Positions 23,101 to 34,411 are shown, counted from the first letter of the stretch. The stretch is DNA of 64,000 bases from Ramazzottius varieornatus (GCA_001949185.1 BDGG01000003.1:128679-192678); one strand, 5' to 3'. Translations and numbers: made by a program. Notes: generated from the sequence alone by a model not told the origin.

Positions 23101-23652
23101 GCGTACTGTAACGACGGCGAATAAAAATTTCCAGGTGCCCGGATCAACTGGCGCGCCATTTTTCATCATTGTGTTTGTGATATCTGAAAGCTTCATCGTT
23201 TTCCTCATCCATTGAGTTTTGACAGACTTAAAAGGGCTTCGCTTCGCTCGGCCTGATGATTACGATTAATATGAAATTGCAGTCGATTTTGGCTAAAGTT
23301 TACTTACATCCAGTGGAAGTTCGGCGATGGCAGCGTAAGCTAACGCTTGCGGTACAACAGTCATGCCGACGGTCAAGCCGGCAATTGCATCTCCGCGAAA
23401 GTCCTGTAGATTGTATCTGGGTAGCCAGTAAGTGAATGGAACTCGACCGCGCCATGCTGTCAAAGAGCAAAGGTGCCCAAGCCCACGCTTGATATCGGCC
23501 CAACTGAATGCTCCTCCTGCCTTTACTACTTCAGTATTCTGGAACGTGACAGTCCATGGTAAATCTTCCGTGATATCCGGAACTCGACTTTTGTTTGGCG
23601 ATTCAGCCCTGTTGAGGTCTGTTAGACCAATAAAAGCGGTATTGTCTACCAT
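20082..23652 (-). CDS. SLC26 family anion transporter (SLC26A11/sulfate-permease-like)
   Basis: Multi-pass exchanger for sulfate or other anions with a cytosolic STAS domain. Six exons: 23308-23652, 22687-22897, 21698-21869, 21481-21623, 20904-21403 and 20082-20882; phases all fit, total 723 residues. Key strings: AGLTVGMTVVPQALAYAAIA (TM1/TM2 signature), GLNSAFMGCFVYALFGTAKD, LGPTAILSLL, KPVISGFTSASAFVIMYGQI, LESIAVAKSFATQ, and PITGSFTRSALNAQSGVRTQ, which resembles SLC26A11 more than the A1-A6 group. It continues AFKYVPKSSLSAVIIAAVL. The last exon holds the C-terminal STAS region (GAIYFPSAEFLKDF ... EEEVIFDGLHLTASDYTSLH). The start at 23652 is the first Met in frame. Adjacent FAM234 and SLC26 remnants show the gene was once duplicated. 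Confidence 0.92.
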
Positions 23653-24004
23653 GCTACATGAAGTCCAGAACGCGCAACACTTGGAAAGGTTTGCCGGTTA
23701 AAACGAAAACGTACACAAATCACTACAAACAGAATCGAAGAACCACTGTATAACTCATAGCGATAGCTTTTGTCTGCTGGTGCCGCTACATTCTGATCGA
23801 GCTTACTGTTGTTCGTTCTTCGCAGTTAAAGATAAGATAGACCCTTCACAGCACACGCCGTTCCCACACTGACGAAATGCCTACGCACCTGCATACGGTA
23901 TGGAGAAGAAAGTTCCCGTAGAAGAAAGCGAGATGAAATGAAACCAGCGATGGAAGGGTGCGGAAATTATCAAAAATTATCAGCATTCGCGAAACTGCGG
24001 TAAA

Positions 24005-24150
24005 AGTGTCTTCTGACTGGGTGAAACAAGCTATCACTGTGGGTTTCCATGTATGCCACCCAAAGCTTATCTTTCACCGGAAGAAACTTCGTATTGCATC
24101 CGGAATACACCATCGTACCTCCGGCACTCAGACGGAACAAGTTTCAGAGA
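24005..24150 (-). pseudogene. remnant of a FAM234-like terminal exon
   Basis: On the minus strand this reads LFRLSAGGTMVYSG...KFLPVKDKLWVAYMETHSDS LFHP. It matches residues in the last exon of the intact gene at 26409-26701 (LFHLNMGSMTVYRLR...KFFPLKDQPWAAYMGTHGDS LFQP) at about half of positions. Upstream exons are absent and the frame is broken before the first Leu. It sits just upstream of SLC26, as the end of a lost second FAM234 copy would. Confidence 0.75.
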
Positions 24151-24177
24151 CACCGAGATAGTTTTACACTTTAGTTG

Positions 24178-24769
24178 ACGCGTGGCCGCAGAAACGGGAT
24201 AAGTGTGATTTACCGAAATTTACCGAAACTAAATCGAACTTATGGATTCGGTATGAGAAATTACCGAAACCGAAATTATCGGTGTGAGTCTCACACCGAA
24301 AAACCGATTTCGGTGTGCGTTCGCACCAAACCGATACCAAATCGAAATTTTTCGGTAAATTGAAACATACAGAAAGGCCCAGAAAGATGAGAGTTTGACC
24401 GATTTCTGAGCGATCCCGAGAAAGTTTTCGGCTCACAGACTGTATCTCTGCTAGCTTGATAGACAGTCATCCGGTGGAGGAAAACCTCCCAACATCTCAA
24501 GACACGCCAAGCGTTGTACGCTTGCGGCTCGCCCCGTTTTGCGCCAGTTTTACCTGGTTTTTCCCGTTAACAAGAGAAACTTCATATTTTTCGGTTTACC
24601 GATTCTTCGATTTGATTTGGTGATAAATCGAAATTTCGGTGCAGCAATTTACCAAATCAAGAATATCGGTGTGGACTTCATACTGAAATTTTCGATTCGG
24701 TGTGAGAGTTTACCAAATCGGAAAACACCACACCGAATTTAATCGCACTTATCCCATCTCTACGCGTGG
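24178..24769. mobile_element. non-autonomous hAT-like miniature element with 8-bp flanking repeat
   Basis: ACGCGTGG occurs at 24178-24185 and again at 24762-24769. Inside them the ends are imperfect inverted repeats (AGAAACGGGATAAGTGTGATT versus AATCGCACTTATCCCATCTCT read inversely). The interior is filled with TTTCGGT/ACCGAAA repeats in both orientations and has no coding capacity. An 8-bp target duplication is typical of hAT. Exact termini are uncertain by a few bases. Confidence 0.65.
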
Positions 24770-25589
24770 GACAATCTACGCAGACCCCAAAGAGGCTAGT
24801 TTTCGACGCCGGCAGAATGTACCGAGACAGTTGATCGTGTCTCTCGTAAGTCACGTGACCGGATAGAAGAAATCTTTTGCACAGTTCAAAACATTCAGAT
24901 TGGATAATCGTATCGGGCGATACGGATTTTTGAATGGAAGGATGGGGCGGGGGGCGGTCATTATTGGGAGACACTGTACCAATTGAAAACGAAAAATACT
25001 GAACGATGTCTATAGGTGGCTAAGTCAGAAAAATCTGAAGGGGCTCGAAATTTTGAGTGAAAATGTTTCGACGTCACAGTGACGTTATACAGCGTGAGAA
25101 TGCGCCTGCATCTGTCCGGACATAAAACTCCCATGTGGAGGTATGTCAGCTGGTAACCACCCCTAAAATTTCTGAGGAAATTCTCCCAGAAGGGCGACAG
25201 TTTTTTCAGACTGTTAGTCACGGCCAGATACGGCAAACTCACCCCATGATACCATTCCATATTCTCTATAAGGTAATGTCAGAAAAGGCTCGATCGGAGT
25301 CAAAAACTTTTGTCTCCAAACTGGGCCGCCGACACCCATACGTTTTTCTCCATGACAACGACTTCAATAACCATCTTTCCCCAATTATGGCCGAAGAATC
25401 AAAATGCTTTGATTCTTATCCATACTCGAGTTTTGACCTTTGTGAGGATGCTACAAAGATCGGAGATCCGACATGTGGCTGGGAGTCATTTCTCTGATAA
25501 TATTAATTATATCCCAAACTGTTGTAAGCTGCGCACCTAATTTTAGCCCGTGCTGGATGGCTGGTAGCGTAAATCGCACCGAAGACGGC

Positions 25590-26335
25590 CGGCAAAGTTG
25601 TTCACCACGAATGATAGATACATGCCCAACTCCCGCAATTATAAAAGAGTTCATTCCCTCAAGGTAGTGATGAACTTTTGGAATATTTATCTGCCTCGCT
25701 TGTTGCGACTTGGACTCTGCAGTCCGACGGTGCAGGAATTTCTTTTCGTAGGCGCTTCAACGGATGCCGACACTATCCACGAGGATCAAGTGTGAAAGAG
25801 TACTGTGCGAAATAGTGAGTAGACTTTTCGACTAAGCAGTACGAGAAAGTGTGAGAAATGCCTCTAATTTTTCTTCCATTCACCGCTCTGAAGTTTGAAG
25901 AGTGCCTGTTGCCGAATTTGGTACAGCGCAAGGTGCGACTGGGAGTGATACCAGGACAAATGCATACCGCGCCGGGACTAAGCGATCTGATAATCTGCAC
26001 TGAACGCGAGGAAAACTTTTTGGCTGGGATAAAGATACTACCAAACCACGTGCGCAGAAAAAGGTTCAGCTACCCAACGTACGTCAAGCGTAGATCGTCT
26101 GAAGCTAGTGAAGTCAGTTTGCGGTTGTAGCGCAACTCGAGGTGACGTTAAGTCGTTTTTTATCCTGACCGTTTCCACTTTGCGTTTCTTCGATGAGTGT
26201 AATTTGAGAATACGAAATCTTTTCCGACGTTTCATAGCGTATTGTGTTTTTTGCGTGCAAATACCGCGCTTTTTATCCAGGTGAAGTAAGCTGTCTGTAC
26301 GCAGCGTACACACAAATTCGTTCCACCAAAATACA
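25590..26335. repeat. segmental duplication, copy B (orphan SLC26 3' end)
   Basis: Partner of 19232-20150. Its last about 55 bp (26280-26335, minus strand) corresponds to the final codons and stop of SLC26, including ACTTCACCTGGATAA, but no further SLC26 coding sequence follows. Instead the FAM234-like stop codon comes about 75 bp on. It is therefore the tail of a deleted SLC26 copy. Confidence 0.8.
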
Positions 26336-26408
26336 TGGGCCTATGCCTGGTAGAAAATAATTTATTAGGATTTACGCTAAGGAAACGATGTGACGACTAT
26401 GGATATGA

Positions 26409-28641
26409 TTAATAAACAGGAACTGCGTTGGGGAATGTGCTTTCTGATCTCTTGGGTGGCTGGAACAAGCTATCACCGTGGGTTCCCATGTATGCCGCCC
26501 AGGGCTGGTCTTTCAACGGGAAAAACTTCGAGCCATCTTCGCAGCGTAACCGCAGCCGGTACACCGTCATACTTCCCATATTCAGATGGAACAGGTCTCG
26601 ATAAAGCTCAGGTGTTTTTGTTCCATCCTTTGAACAATGTGATGTACATTCCAGCTCGACTGTGTTCTCGTATGCATCGTGGTCCATCCCGTAGTAAGGG
26701 TCTATCGGATAAACAAAATGAAATTAGAATACCCACACAGTACGAAAAATGTGATTACTTCCTCAGTCTCTTACTCGATACGTTGAAGCGCTGAACTTCG
26801 ATAGCCATTTTTTCATCGATACACTTTTGGTCTTCTGGATTGACAATCGTTGTTTCAGACGGAAAGAACCAATACGTCGCGAAGACCAAGTCAAATGAAG
26901 ACAGTTCGCTTTGACCTGAGCCAAAAGAGTCAGCCAAAGCACCGGTCGAAATCAGCCGCTGAACGCCGTTGTCATCGTGCGGCCCAACATGACGTCGAGT
27001 TCTCCGTCTAGACTTTCGGGAACGATGCTCATCAGAGAGTTCTTCCTTCCATTCGGGATGCGATGCAAGAAATTCTTGCGCCAGTACCCTTGTGTCGACC
27101 CAGTTTGAGTGCTCGAGTTCCCTTCGCTCAGTTGAGTCGTAAACCAGGGAGCCCAACCCATCGGAAAACTGATTGATTGCAAACATTCGGCTCCGACCTG
27201 AGCCACCGAATCGGAGTTGACAAAAGTCCGCTCGGCTTTGTTGGTTAACTCTGGTGCCTTTTATGAACCGATATGCAGCGCTGCTTTTGTCAGAATTCAG
27301 CCGATTGGAATCTGGTCGCTCAAGTGTGCAATCGCTGGTCCAGTACAGAAACATCCAAGAGCGATCCTGTAACGCAACGGTCAGCGGTGAAGACTGCGAG
27401 CCGATAATGTCCTTAATCGGTCCTTTCAACAACGGTTGACCAGTTCGTCCATCAACAACCATCGCTTCTGCATGGTAGTAGATCGGGTACCCGGGACCAA
27501 CTGAGTATTTCAAGAAAAAGTCCGGTACATTATCGTCGTTGAAGTATCCTGCAGCTGGTGTACTGTATGTTTCTGAACCTGGAATGGTGTAGCGCCAAAT
27601 TTCTTCGAAGGTTACCCCATCGACTGCCACAACGCTTGAATTGAACATGGCCATGACGATATCTACCACGCCATCTGCCGTGATATCAACTAGGACAGGC
27701 GGCACCATCACGCCTTTGTATAGGTCCGTCAGGAGGGCCTTCGCCTTGCTGACGTCACCGCGGAGCAGGTCCAGCGTGCGGATAGCCCATAACGCACCAC
27801 CGTGCGTCTCACCACCCGAACCGAACAGAACAATCTGCGAGCCTTCGTTCACGTCATAGACTTGTGGAGAGTAGTACGATTCACCCTCATCGGGCATGGG
27901 TATGCTGGAGAGGACTTCGCCGGTACGACCTGAAAGGATTTGAAGAACACCGATAACTTTGACGGTCTGCCCGGGGGCACGAAGGGGATCGCCGCCGTGT
28001 GTGGAGAGGATTTCGGGAGTGCTGTCTTGATTGAGATCGTCGAGGATTTGAGGGGTGTAATAGTTGGAGAGGTCGGTGGAAGAGGTGTTGGCTGACCAAA
28101 GAATGCCGCCCAATTTTGTGTTGATCGCCACGAGTATCTACGAACACAAGCCCATTACTGAATACGCGAGTAGGAAACCGACATATCCATGGATTTAAAT
28201 GGCTTACAGCAGCACGGCCTCCAGCAACGCAATCTTTCTGTCCATCGGAGTTCAAATCAGCGTTGCAGTTGAGAGCGAAGACCTCGTGCTTGGTATAGAC
28301 CCTCCAGATCTCCTTGCCACTTACCCCATCAAGTGCCAGGACACCGCCAAAACACGGATGTTGTCCGCGGAAGTACACGTCGCAAACGATGTCTGGCATC
28401 TGGTACCCATCCCCGCCTAATATTTCAAGCTTCATTACCTAGCCCATGACAAATGATATCATTGGCTTGAGTTGCGCGATACCACACCTGTGCCAAAGCC
28501 CATAATAACATCATCAATGTGGTCGTCATTGACGTCTAGCATCCGGATTGCCGATTCTGTCAATAACTGCGGAAGGGTAGTAGTCCAGACGTCTTCGGTG
28601 GTGACTGAGCGACAAGTGCTGCCGCCGCGCGAGCCATTCAC
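26409..28641 (-). CDS. FAM234-like (ITFG3 family) beta-propeller membrane protein; 5' end unresolved
   Basis: Type II membrane protein with an FG-GAP/PQQ-like propeller; cellular role poorly known. Exons that keep phase: 28483-28641, 28208-28438, 26775-28137 and 26409-26701. Landmarks: TESAIRMLDVNDDHIDDVIM then GFGTG; QHPCFGGVLALDGVSGKEIW; HEVFALNCNADLNSDGQKDC; LVDITADGVVDIVMAMFNSS. These are calcium-loop/FG-GAP-like repeats arranged as in FAM234A/B. The final donor is GTAAGA at 26768-26774, not the TAA at 26755, so the last exon adds about 97 residues (NPYYGMDHDAYENTVELEC...). A membrane anchor and start codon should lie in 28640-28850 (hydrophobic frames FFHGLLYSSLLLVRLYLL or LSWTTIFFFITGAP), but I could not settle the first exon. 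Confidence 0.85.
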
Positions 28642-29681
28642 CTGAAAAACCACTGGAATCGTATGGAATGGTTTCGGCAATATTTCCAAGGTTTCCGGTA
28701 TTCAGAAGATAAAGGCGCACCAGTAATAAAGAAGAATATAGTAGTCCATGAAAGAACCTCATCGTTAGGTTTCTGTGATGATACCAGTTGAATGTGCAAT
28801 CGCTTCACTCGATAAGTCTGAGACCAGCAGGATTGGTGCACTATGAGGAAGTTGGTATGGAGTTATCCACCGCCGATTTTCCGGTTGGGACATATTCAAG
28901 GCTGATTTCAACATTCATCGCTTCGATGGGAAGCACTTAGTTGATCCCAAATTATGAAAAACCGGGTTATATTCTTCCAAAACAACCAGAAGCTCAGACG
29001 AAGCAAAACCGAGGCTATACCGTCCTTGGAAGGAAGGTGGGTCGAAAACAATGTCAAAAACCTATTTAGCGTACTAGCAATCAGCAATATCTCGTGGATT
29101 GGTGCAGGGCAGGCATCTCGAAGAGAACCTTTCGGGCTTCACTTCCTGGCTGTCGCGTGTATGGCCTGTGGAGTACGTGTTGGCTGCAAGAACCCTGCAA
29201 CATGCGGAAAGAACTCTGTACCGATGTCAACGGACCGTCAGAAATCCTGCGGTGCAGAAAGCCAGTTTGGCTGCATCTCATTCCGGGCATGTACAGTATG
29301 AGACGTCAATTTAGTTTTAACATAAATGGAACATGTACTGTAAAAAATCGCTGTGTCAGACGTAGTACGTATACGTGCGGGAAATTTTCACTCAGTGGCA
29401 GAGTGACCCGCCCCTCCCACCCGGGGGATGATTTACGTGTATCATAACGAAGGTATCGAAAGCAGCGAATTCTTACAGTATGTCTACACCCTGCAGCAAC
29501 GGCACTGCGAATGATGGGCACCACGGATCTACAGTACTAAAAAACCCAGCAAATGCATACTGTGGTTAACCAAAATAAAGGTAATTGCTTTTGATACTGT
29601 ATATTGCGAGCAGTAAACGAAAGCCGTCTCAATCAGGAAACTATCCGCATCTAGCCAGCTTGCTCGGTCTATCACACACAA
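28642..29681. other. 5' flank of FAM234-like gene plus dispersed repeat
   Basis: Contains the unresolved first exon of the FAM234-like gene (28640-28850), a dispersed repeat (28895-29090) also present at 60465-60680, and unassigned DNA to the LRR gene stop. The Cys-containing frames at 29080-29300 occur on both strands and I do not trust them. Confidence 0.45.
28895..29090. repeat. dispersed repeat, copy 1 (partner at 60465-60680)
   Basis: Shares ordered blocks with 60465-60680: GGCTGATTTCAAC..TTCA, AACCAGAAG.TC, GGAAGGTGGGTCG / GGAAGGTAGGTCGG, CTATT..CGTACTA and CAATCAGC. Same orientation, about 190 bp. Non-coding; parent element unknown. Confidence 0.6.
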
Positions 29682-31280
29682 TTAGAGATCAGAATCGCAT
29701 GAGCTCAGTGCATCAGCTGAAATATTATTGATAGGCGTACCACGCAGCGATGCCGGCAGACTGCAGACTGGACAATTGATCTTCCCCTCAGCGTCCATAC
29801 ACACCGTCTCGCGCCCGAAGCTGTCGAATCCGAGACTTACCCATCTTCTGAGAGGGGCCACTCTTTTGCAGTCACAGTCCCACGGGTTTTCGGTTAATTT
29901 CAGCGATCTTAGTAGAGAGGTCGACTGCGAGAATGCCTTGATAGTTTCTTCAGAGAGAAAAGCCAACCGGTTTCCGCTGAGGTCGATTTCCCGAATTTCC
30001 TTCAGCTCAGCCAAGTGAGGAACTCTTTGGAGTCGGTTGTGTGAAAGGTTTAGCCGACGAAGATTAGGTAATGAAGGAAACAGCCCATCTGGCAAGTGAA
30101 CAAGACCGTTGTGAGACAGATGCAACTCTTCGATCACGTTATGGTTGTCGCCTAAAATTGGGGGCAATGTCGATGTAGGCATGTGAGTCATGAACAGTCT
30201 CTTCAAGGATGTGAACTGTCGGAACATTCCAGAGTGGACGCGTAGACCGCGATTTTCCGAGACATTCAACGCTTGCAGGTTTGCCGCAATCGGTCTGAAA
30301 GTTTCTTGCCTGAAGGCGTGAAGCTTCATGTTCGATACATCCAGTTCCTTGATACGCGCTCCGACGAACAAGTCGGCGTCAAGAACACTAGCCGGTAAAC
30401 CCGACAGATCCAAAAAGTCCAAGTGCAGTCCACGAAAGGCTTCATCCGAAATGAACCGGAGCGGGTTGCCCCGCAGACTCACACGCTTCAAACTGTGCAG
30501 GACGGATAGTTGGTAGGGCTGGATGGTTTGAAGTTTGTTGTAGCCCAAGTACAGTTCGCTCAGTTGCCGGTTGTGCCGGTCGAGTGCTTCCCATGGTAGG
30601 CTTCTCACATTGTTGCTCGTCAGGTTGAGGACTGTCAACATCGGCATGTTGGTGAAGAAGATCTGCGACAGAGTACTTTGTGGACCGACTGGGTCTCCAA
30701 TGAGGTTGAAACTGAGATCGAGGAACTCGAGATTGTCCAGAGGGGCATTTTCCTGGATGACGTCGCTGATGAGATTGCTTGAAAGCGTCAGGACTTTGAG
30801 ACTGGACAGGTAGGAGAAGGCAGAAAGCGTTAACGAAGTGAGGATATTACCATCGAGATGAAGATGTGTTAGTCGAGATAAACCGAGAAAGACCTCCTTT
30901 TGGATATCTTGAAAGTTATTGGAAGATAAGTTAAGAACTCTCAGGGTATTCGATACCGGTGAGAATATTGAATCAGGTAAATAGTTCAATGATGAGAAAG
31001 ACAGATGAACTTCTTCGAAAGAAGTACTCTGGAATATAGCGGTGCTTAGGTTGAAAGTATTGAGGTTATCCTTCGAGCCACTGATAAATAAAACTGCAAT
31101 ATCACGGTCACTGTTGCTGATGAATTTCTGCGACAAGGTTGTTCCTCCAGCTTCGCACCGGACTTGCTTCTTCCCGTTCAAAGTATGACACAAGCAAGCC
31201 AACGGGCATGTTGTTGAACAGTTCACATAAAGTAGTTTAAAAGCCAGGAGAAAGATCGCCCAAACACGTATTCGCCGCAT
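29682..31280 (-). CDS. secreted leucine-rich-repeat protein, single exon
   Basis: 532 residues in one uninterrupted exon. A signal peptide (VWAIFLLAFKLLYVNC) precedes an LRRNT cysteine cap (CPLACLCHTLNGKKQVRC). About 14 LRRs of roughly 24 residues follow (e.g. LRVLNLSSNNFQDIQKEVF, LTHLHLDGNILTSLTLSAF, LRRLNLSHNRLQRVPHLAEL). An LRRCT cap begins NPWDCDCKRVAPLRRW and holds further paired Cys. No transmembrane segment or GPI-like hydrophobic tail follows the cap, so the protein is probably secreted or peripherally bound. It resembles the ectodomains of Toll, chaoptin and slitrk-type proteins, but without an intracellular domain no specific orthology can be given. Lack of introns is unusual for this window. 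Confidence 0.88.
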   Translation of the reverse strand: MRRIRVWAIFLLAFKLLYVNCSTTCPLACLCHTLNGKKQVRCEAGGTTLSQKFISNSDRDIAVLFISGSKDNLNTFNLSTAIFQSTSFEEVHLSFSSLNYLPDSIFSPVSNTLRVLNLSSNNFQDIQKEVFLGLSRLTHLHLDGNILTSLTLSAFSYLSSLKVLTLSSNLISDVIQENAPLDNLEFLDLSFNLIGDPVGPQSTLSQIFFTNMPMLTVLNLTSNNVRSLPWEALDRHNRQLSELYLGYNKLQTIQPYQLSVLHSLKRVSLRGNPLRFISDEAFRGLHLDFLDLSGLPASVLDADLFVGARIKELDVSNMKLHAFRQETFRPIAANLQALNVSENRGLRVHSGMFRQFTSLKRLFMTHMPTSTLPPILGDNHNVIEELHLSHNGLVHLPDGLFPSLPNLRRLNLSHNRLQRVPHLAELKEIREIDLSGNRLAFLSEETIKAFSQSTSLLRSLKLTENPWDCDCKRVAPLRRWVSLGFDSFGRETVCMDAEGKINCPVCSLPASLRGTPINNISADALSSCDSDL

Positions 31281-32834
31281 TTTGACAGATATAAGGCGTA
31301 TTCAGAACAGTCGGTGGAGCCACCGAAGATGTAGAGCGAACTTAATGGCTCTGTGTTGTCGGGCTCTGTAACACAATGCGCGCATGGGAAGCGTATGCAA
31401 ACGGCTAGAGTAGACTCTGTTTGTTCGGTGCTCTTTATACGGTCGTAAATTACAGTACCGGTAAAAATATTTCTTGGGTTCCCCCGCTCTTCGTGCAGTC
31501 TAGTCTGTGTTTAATGTCGACCGGGGACATTTAACGAGCTAGTGAGGTGCAATGATGATTCCAATAAATCTCCGGTTCCGCTGATTGCGCACTGTACGGA
31601 CGCAAAGCGCTGTAATGGAGACAGTATCCGGCGCAGGAGGTAGAACATCGTCTACCCTTCCTCGAGCGACAGCAATCATGATCAGAGGTTACCTGGATCT
31701 GACTGTTAATTACCACGTGCGCTTGGACAGATTTTTTCATTGTGTGTCTCTCCCGTTGATTATACATGATGACATCCTTCCGCAAAAAAAGCCGGGCTCG
31801 TAATTAGGTGCATCGAGCTCACCGCGAAGCCCGTTGAAGGTAAGTCTACGACCAAGGTGTGAGTCTTTCGTGCGCACTTGCGAGCCTCTCAAGCAACTGG
31901 GGCGATTGGACAGGCGGAGGTGAAGTGTCAGACTACTGGCGTCCAAGGACCATGATCGCCGTCAAGGTCGCCGCAAATAGCGAAGACCCCGAGGGAACAG
32001 AGCTCACGGAACCTTGATTCAAGAAAAGAGCTTTTCGCTCATTTGGGGCTGTACTTTACTCTCTGCAAGAACCAGCTAACTGCCGCAGGTTACTTTTCCT
32101 ACTGGCGCACGCCTCCAGTGTTGTTGACTGGAACAGTGCGCAGTTCGAGAAAACGATCTTGTCGAGTTTGTTTGTCAAAGTGGCGCATCTCATCGGTGTG
32201 ATTGGTTAAAAGCGTGCGCCACTTGACGAAACGCTGTCTGCCAATCACCTAAGCATGGAACAGTAAGAACTGTAAACATTCGCTGCACCCCCGCAGTACG
32301 TCATCGTACACGTGAAGTACAGATCCCGGTCTGGTTTCACGGCTTGCGCAACTCCCTACGGGGTGCACCGTCACGTACGTGTACTGGGCTGATGCAACGA
32401 ATAGTTACAGTAACTCACAAAGCTGATTTATGTCGAATTTCATGACGTGACATTGGTCTGTATTTGGTAATTACGCGAAATGAGCGAAGGGAAGATGGAA
32501 GCTATAATGGTCTAATGGGAAATTTCATGCCACGATTATGATCACTCTACCTGTAAAGAAATGTGCTCGTTTGTCCTCATCATGGGCAATACAAAAGTAA
32601 TTTTATGCCAGGCACCCATTAAGGCAACAATTTTCCTGTCTATTCGCAAAAGACGTGTCGCGAGGTAGGGAGCAGTATTAGACGCACGATCAAATTTCAT
32701 CATGCAGCGTCATTGACTTCATATCACGAATGTTATGAAACAACGCTGGAAAAATTAATAAATTATTACTGAGAAAGGTAATCAGCCACAAGTCCCAGTT
32801 CGGGCAAATCAAGGGTACCGTTGTTCCTACTGCG
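31281..32834. other. intergenic region between LRR gene and DFFB
   Basis: About 1.55 kb with no supportable gene. It holds a GTGGCGCA-family repeat copy (32100-32250) and otherwise unassigned DNA, presumably including the LRR gene promoter. Confidence 0.5.
32100..32250. repeat. GTGGCGCA-type miniature repeat copy
   Basis: Inverted pair GTCAAAGTGGCGCATC (about 32174) and AGCGTGCGCCACTTGAC (about 32211), the clearest pair of the family, with GATCTTGTCGAGTTTG ahead of it. A similar lead-in is found near 51540. Non-coding. Confidence 0.6.
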
Positions 32835-34411
32835 TCATGTACGAGAGCGATTCGATGAGCGGGTAACTCGAGCCATTCCTGGATCAGACGGCGCAGTTGT
32901 CGTTGTCTTTCCTTTACCCTGGAGAGTTTTTTCTGGCTCTTGGGGCTTCGCCTCCGTGACCTTCTTTTCCTTCTCCATTTTCTTCACTTTTTTCACTTCC
33001 TTCTTGTAGAAGTGCTCCGGTGAGACTACCTTTGAACTATGCTCGGACTTTTTATGGCAGACGATGTGGACTAAGCGAAGGTTAAGCTTCGTGAACAAGA
33101 GCTCATAAAAGTACCTCCAGTTCAGCTCGGCTTTCGGTGGTTTCTTCAGTACCGCATTGATCAGTCCAGGAACGATCTGCCGAGACTTTTCGATTTGATG
33201 GTCGAGGTTCCACGTCGAGAAAACAATCCGAGCTTCCTTGTTGTCGTAGGGGCAAATTAGATGGTAGAGGACACAGAGAGCTGCGTCGAACGGTCCTTCG
33301 CAACTGAACCAGCCGTCTTCGTCACACAGACGGAGGTTCTTGGGAGCTTTACGACCAAAGAGACTTCCGAAGAAGTCGTCTTTCTGCAGCGCAGACAGGA
33401 ATTTGTTGAAGATGGGCTCGAATACTGTGGTGTAGGTTGCTGAAGGAACGGACTGTTTGACGAGTTTGCGAGCGCCGTAGAAATATCCACGAACCCGGCT
33501 CTTGGCCCCGTTCACCATTACCTGTCAAGATGCAAAGGCAATAAAGTCACATCTATAGCTTCTCACACGAAAAGGGTTTTCGATGATTCAGTAAACTTTA
33601 TTGTAATAAGGGATACCTCGTTTATTAGCGCTCAGATTCTTTAGGAAATATTTAATCAACGTTCTGGTCAGATGACTAAGATGCGCCTGGTACTTTTCTG
33701 CGATGTTCCGCATTTCTAATGCACTGATGAAAATAATTCTATCAAGCTGGACTACACTGGAAAGCAAAGATGTATTTTGCTCTGTTCGGAGACGACCGCC
33801 TTCACAAAATGAGCGGCGGGTTAGAATCTAAAGGCGCCTTTGCTACCCTGTGGAGTTTCCGACGACGTAGTGCGCGACTTCGCTCGGAAACCTAATACAT
33901 ACAGCTTGCAAAACCCAACTTCGGTCACCTGTTCTTTGGACACTACGGTTTTCGGCAGGTCTGCAAACCAAGCCGGATCGTCTTTGCGGCTGTCAGCTTC
34001 CCGTCTATGGTCCAACGAAGCCATGAAGGTTGAGATGGCGGAGAGTTTGGCGCTGTCTTTGGTGATGTTGAGCGACTCTATGCGCTGCTGCACTTGATAT
34101 AACGGATGAATCTTCTTGACTTGGTCGAACGCCGTCATAACGTAGCTCCAGTATCCTGTCCATTCTTGGCCTGGGAGAAGAAAAACTAACACGCTGTGGG
34201 AAGGTAGATCTTGGAGGAAATGCTCATCGGAGACGACGGCGCCGTCATCTTCCAGACAGATGCGAATGTCAGCATCACGATGGACAGTGTCCACACTGTC
34301 CAGCTGGAGTTTGGCACGGCCCTTTTGCAACAGATCGGTAAACGAATGAACGACGATGCCGTAACGATGCTTCCGGTGGACATCCTGTATCTTGATAGGT
34401 AATGGCTTCAT
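32835..34411 (-). CDS. DFFB: DNA fragmentation factor 40 / caspase-activated DNase (DFFB, CAD)
   Basis: Apoptotic endonuclease that cuts chromatin between nucleosomes; normally held by ICAD/DFFA through CIDE-N contacts. Two exons: 33929-34411 (donor after KEQ) and 32835-33521, 389 residues, phase 0. The N-terminal CIDE-N domain (residues 1 to about 80) includes VHSFTDLLQKGRAKLQL, ICLEDDGAVVSDEHF and LVFLLPGQEWTGYW. The linker has EADSRKDDPAWFADLP. The nuclease domain holds LCDEDGWFSCEGPFDAALC, RIVFSTWNLDHQIEKSRQI, WRYFYELLFTKLNLRLVHIV and CHKKSEHSS, which keep the expected His/Lys active-site cluster. A Lys/Arg-rich tail probably gives nuclear targeting. The apparent extra codons after the donor (to 33821) are intronic. 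Length is slightly above human (338). Confidence 0.93.

Larger units (their letters stand above)
23653..26408. other. region between SLC26 and the FAM234-like gene: remnants and repeats, no intact gene
   Basis: About 2.75 kb. It contains a FAM234-like tail remnant (24005-24150), a hAT-like miniature element (24178-24769) and segmental duplication copy B (25590-26335). The remaining 24770-25590 shows no supportable gene. Confidence 0.6.

Noticed and set aside
29081-29301. Cys-rich frames on both strands
   Set aside because: Opposite-strand frames mirror each other; no signal peptide or paired exon.
33601-33745. Possible extra DFFB exon with good GT/AG borders
   Set aside because: Its phases do not join the flanking exons, whereas direct splicing from KEQ to VMVNGAK is in phase and matches the family.
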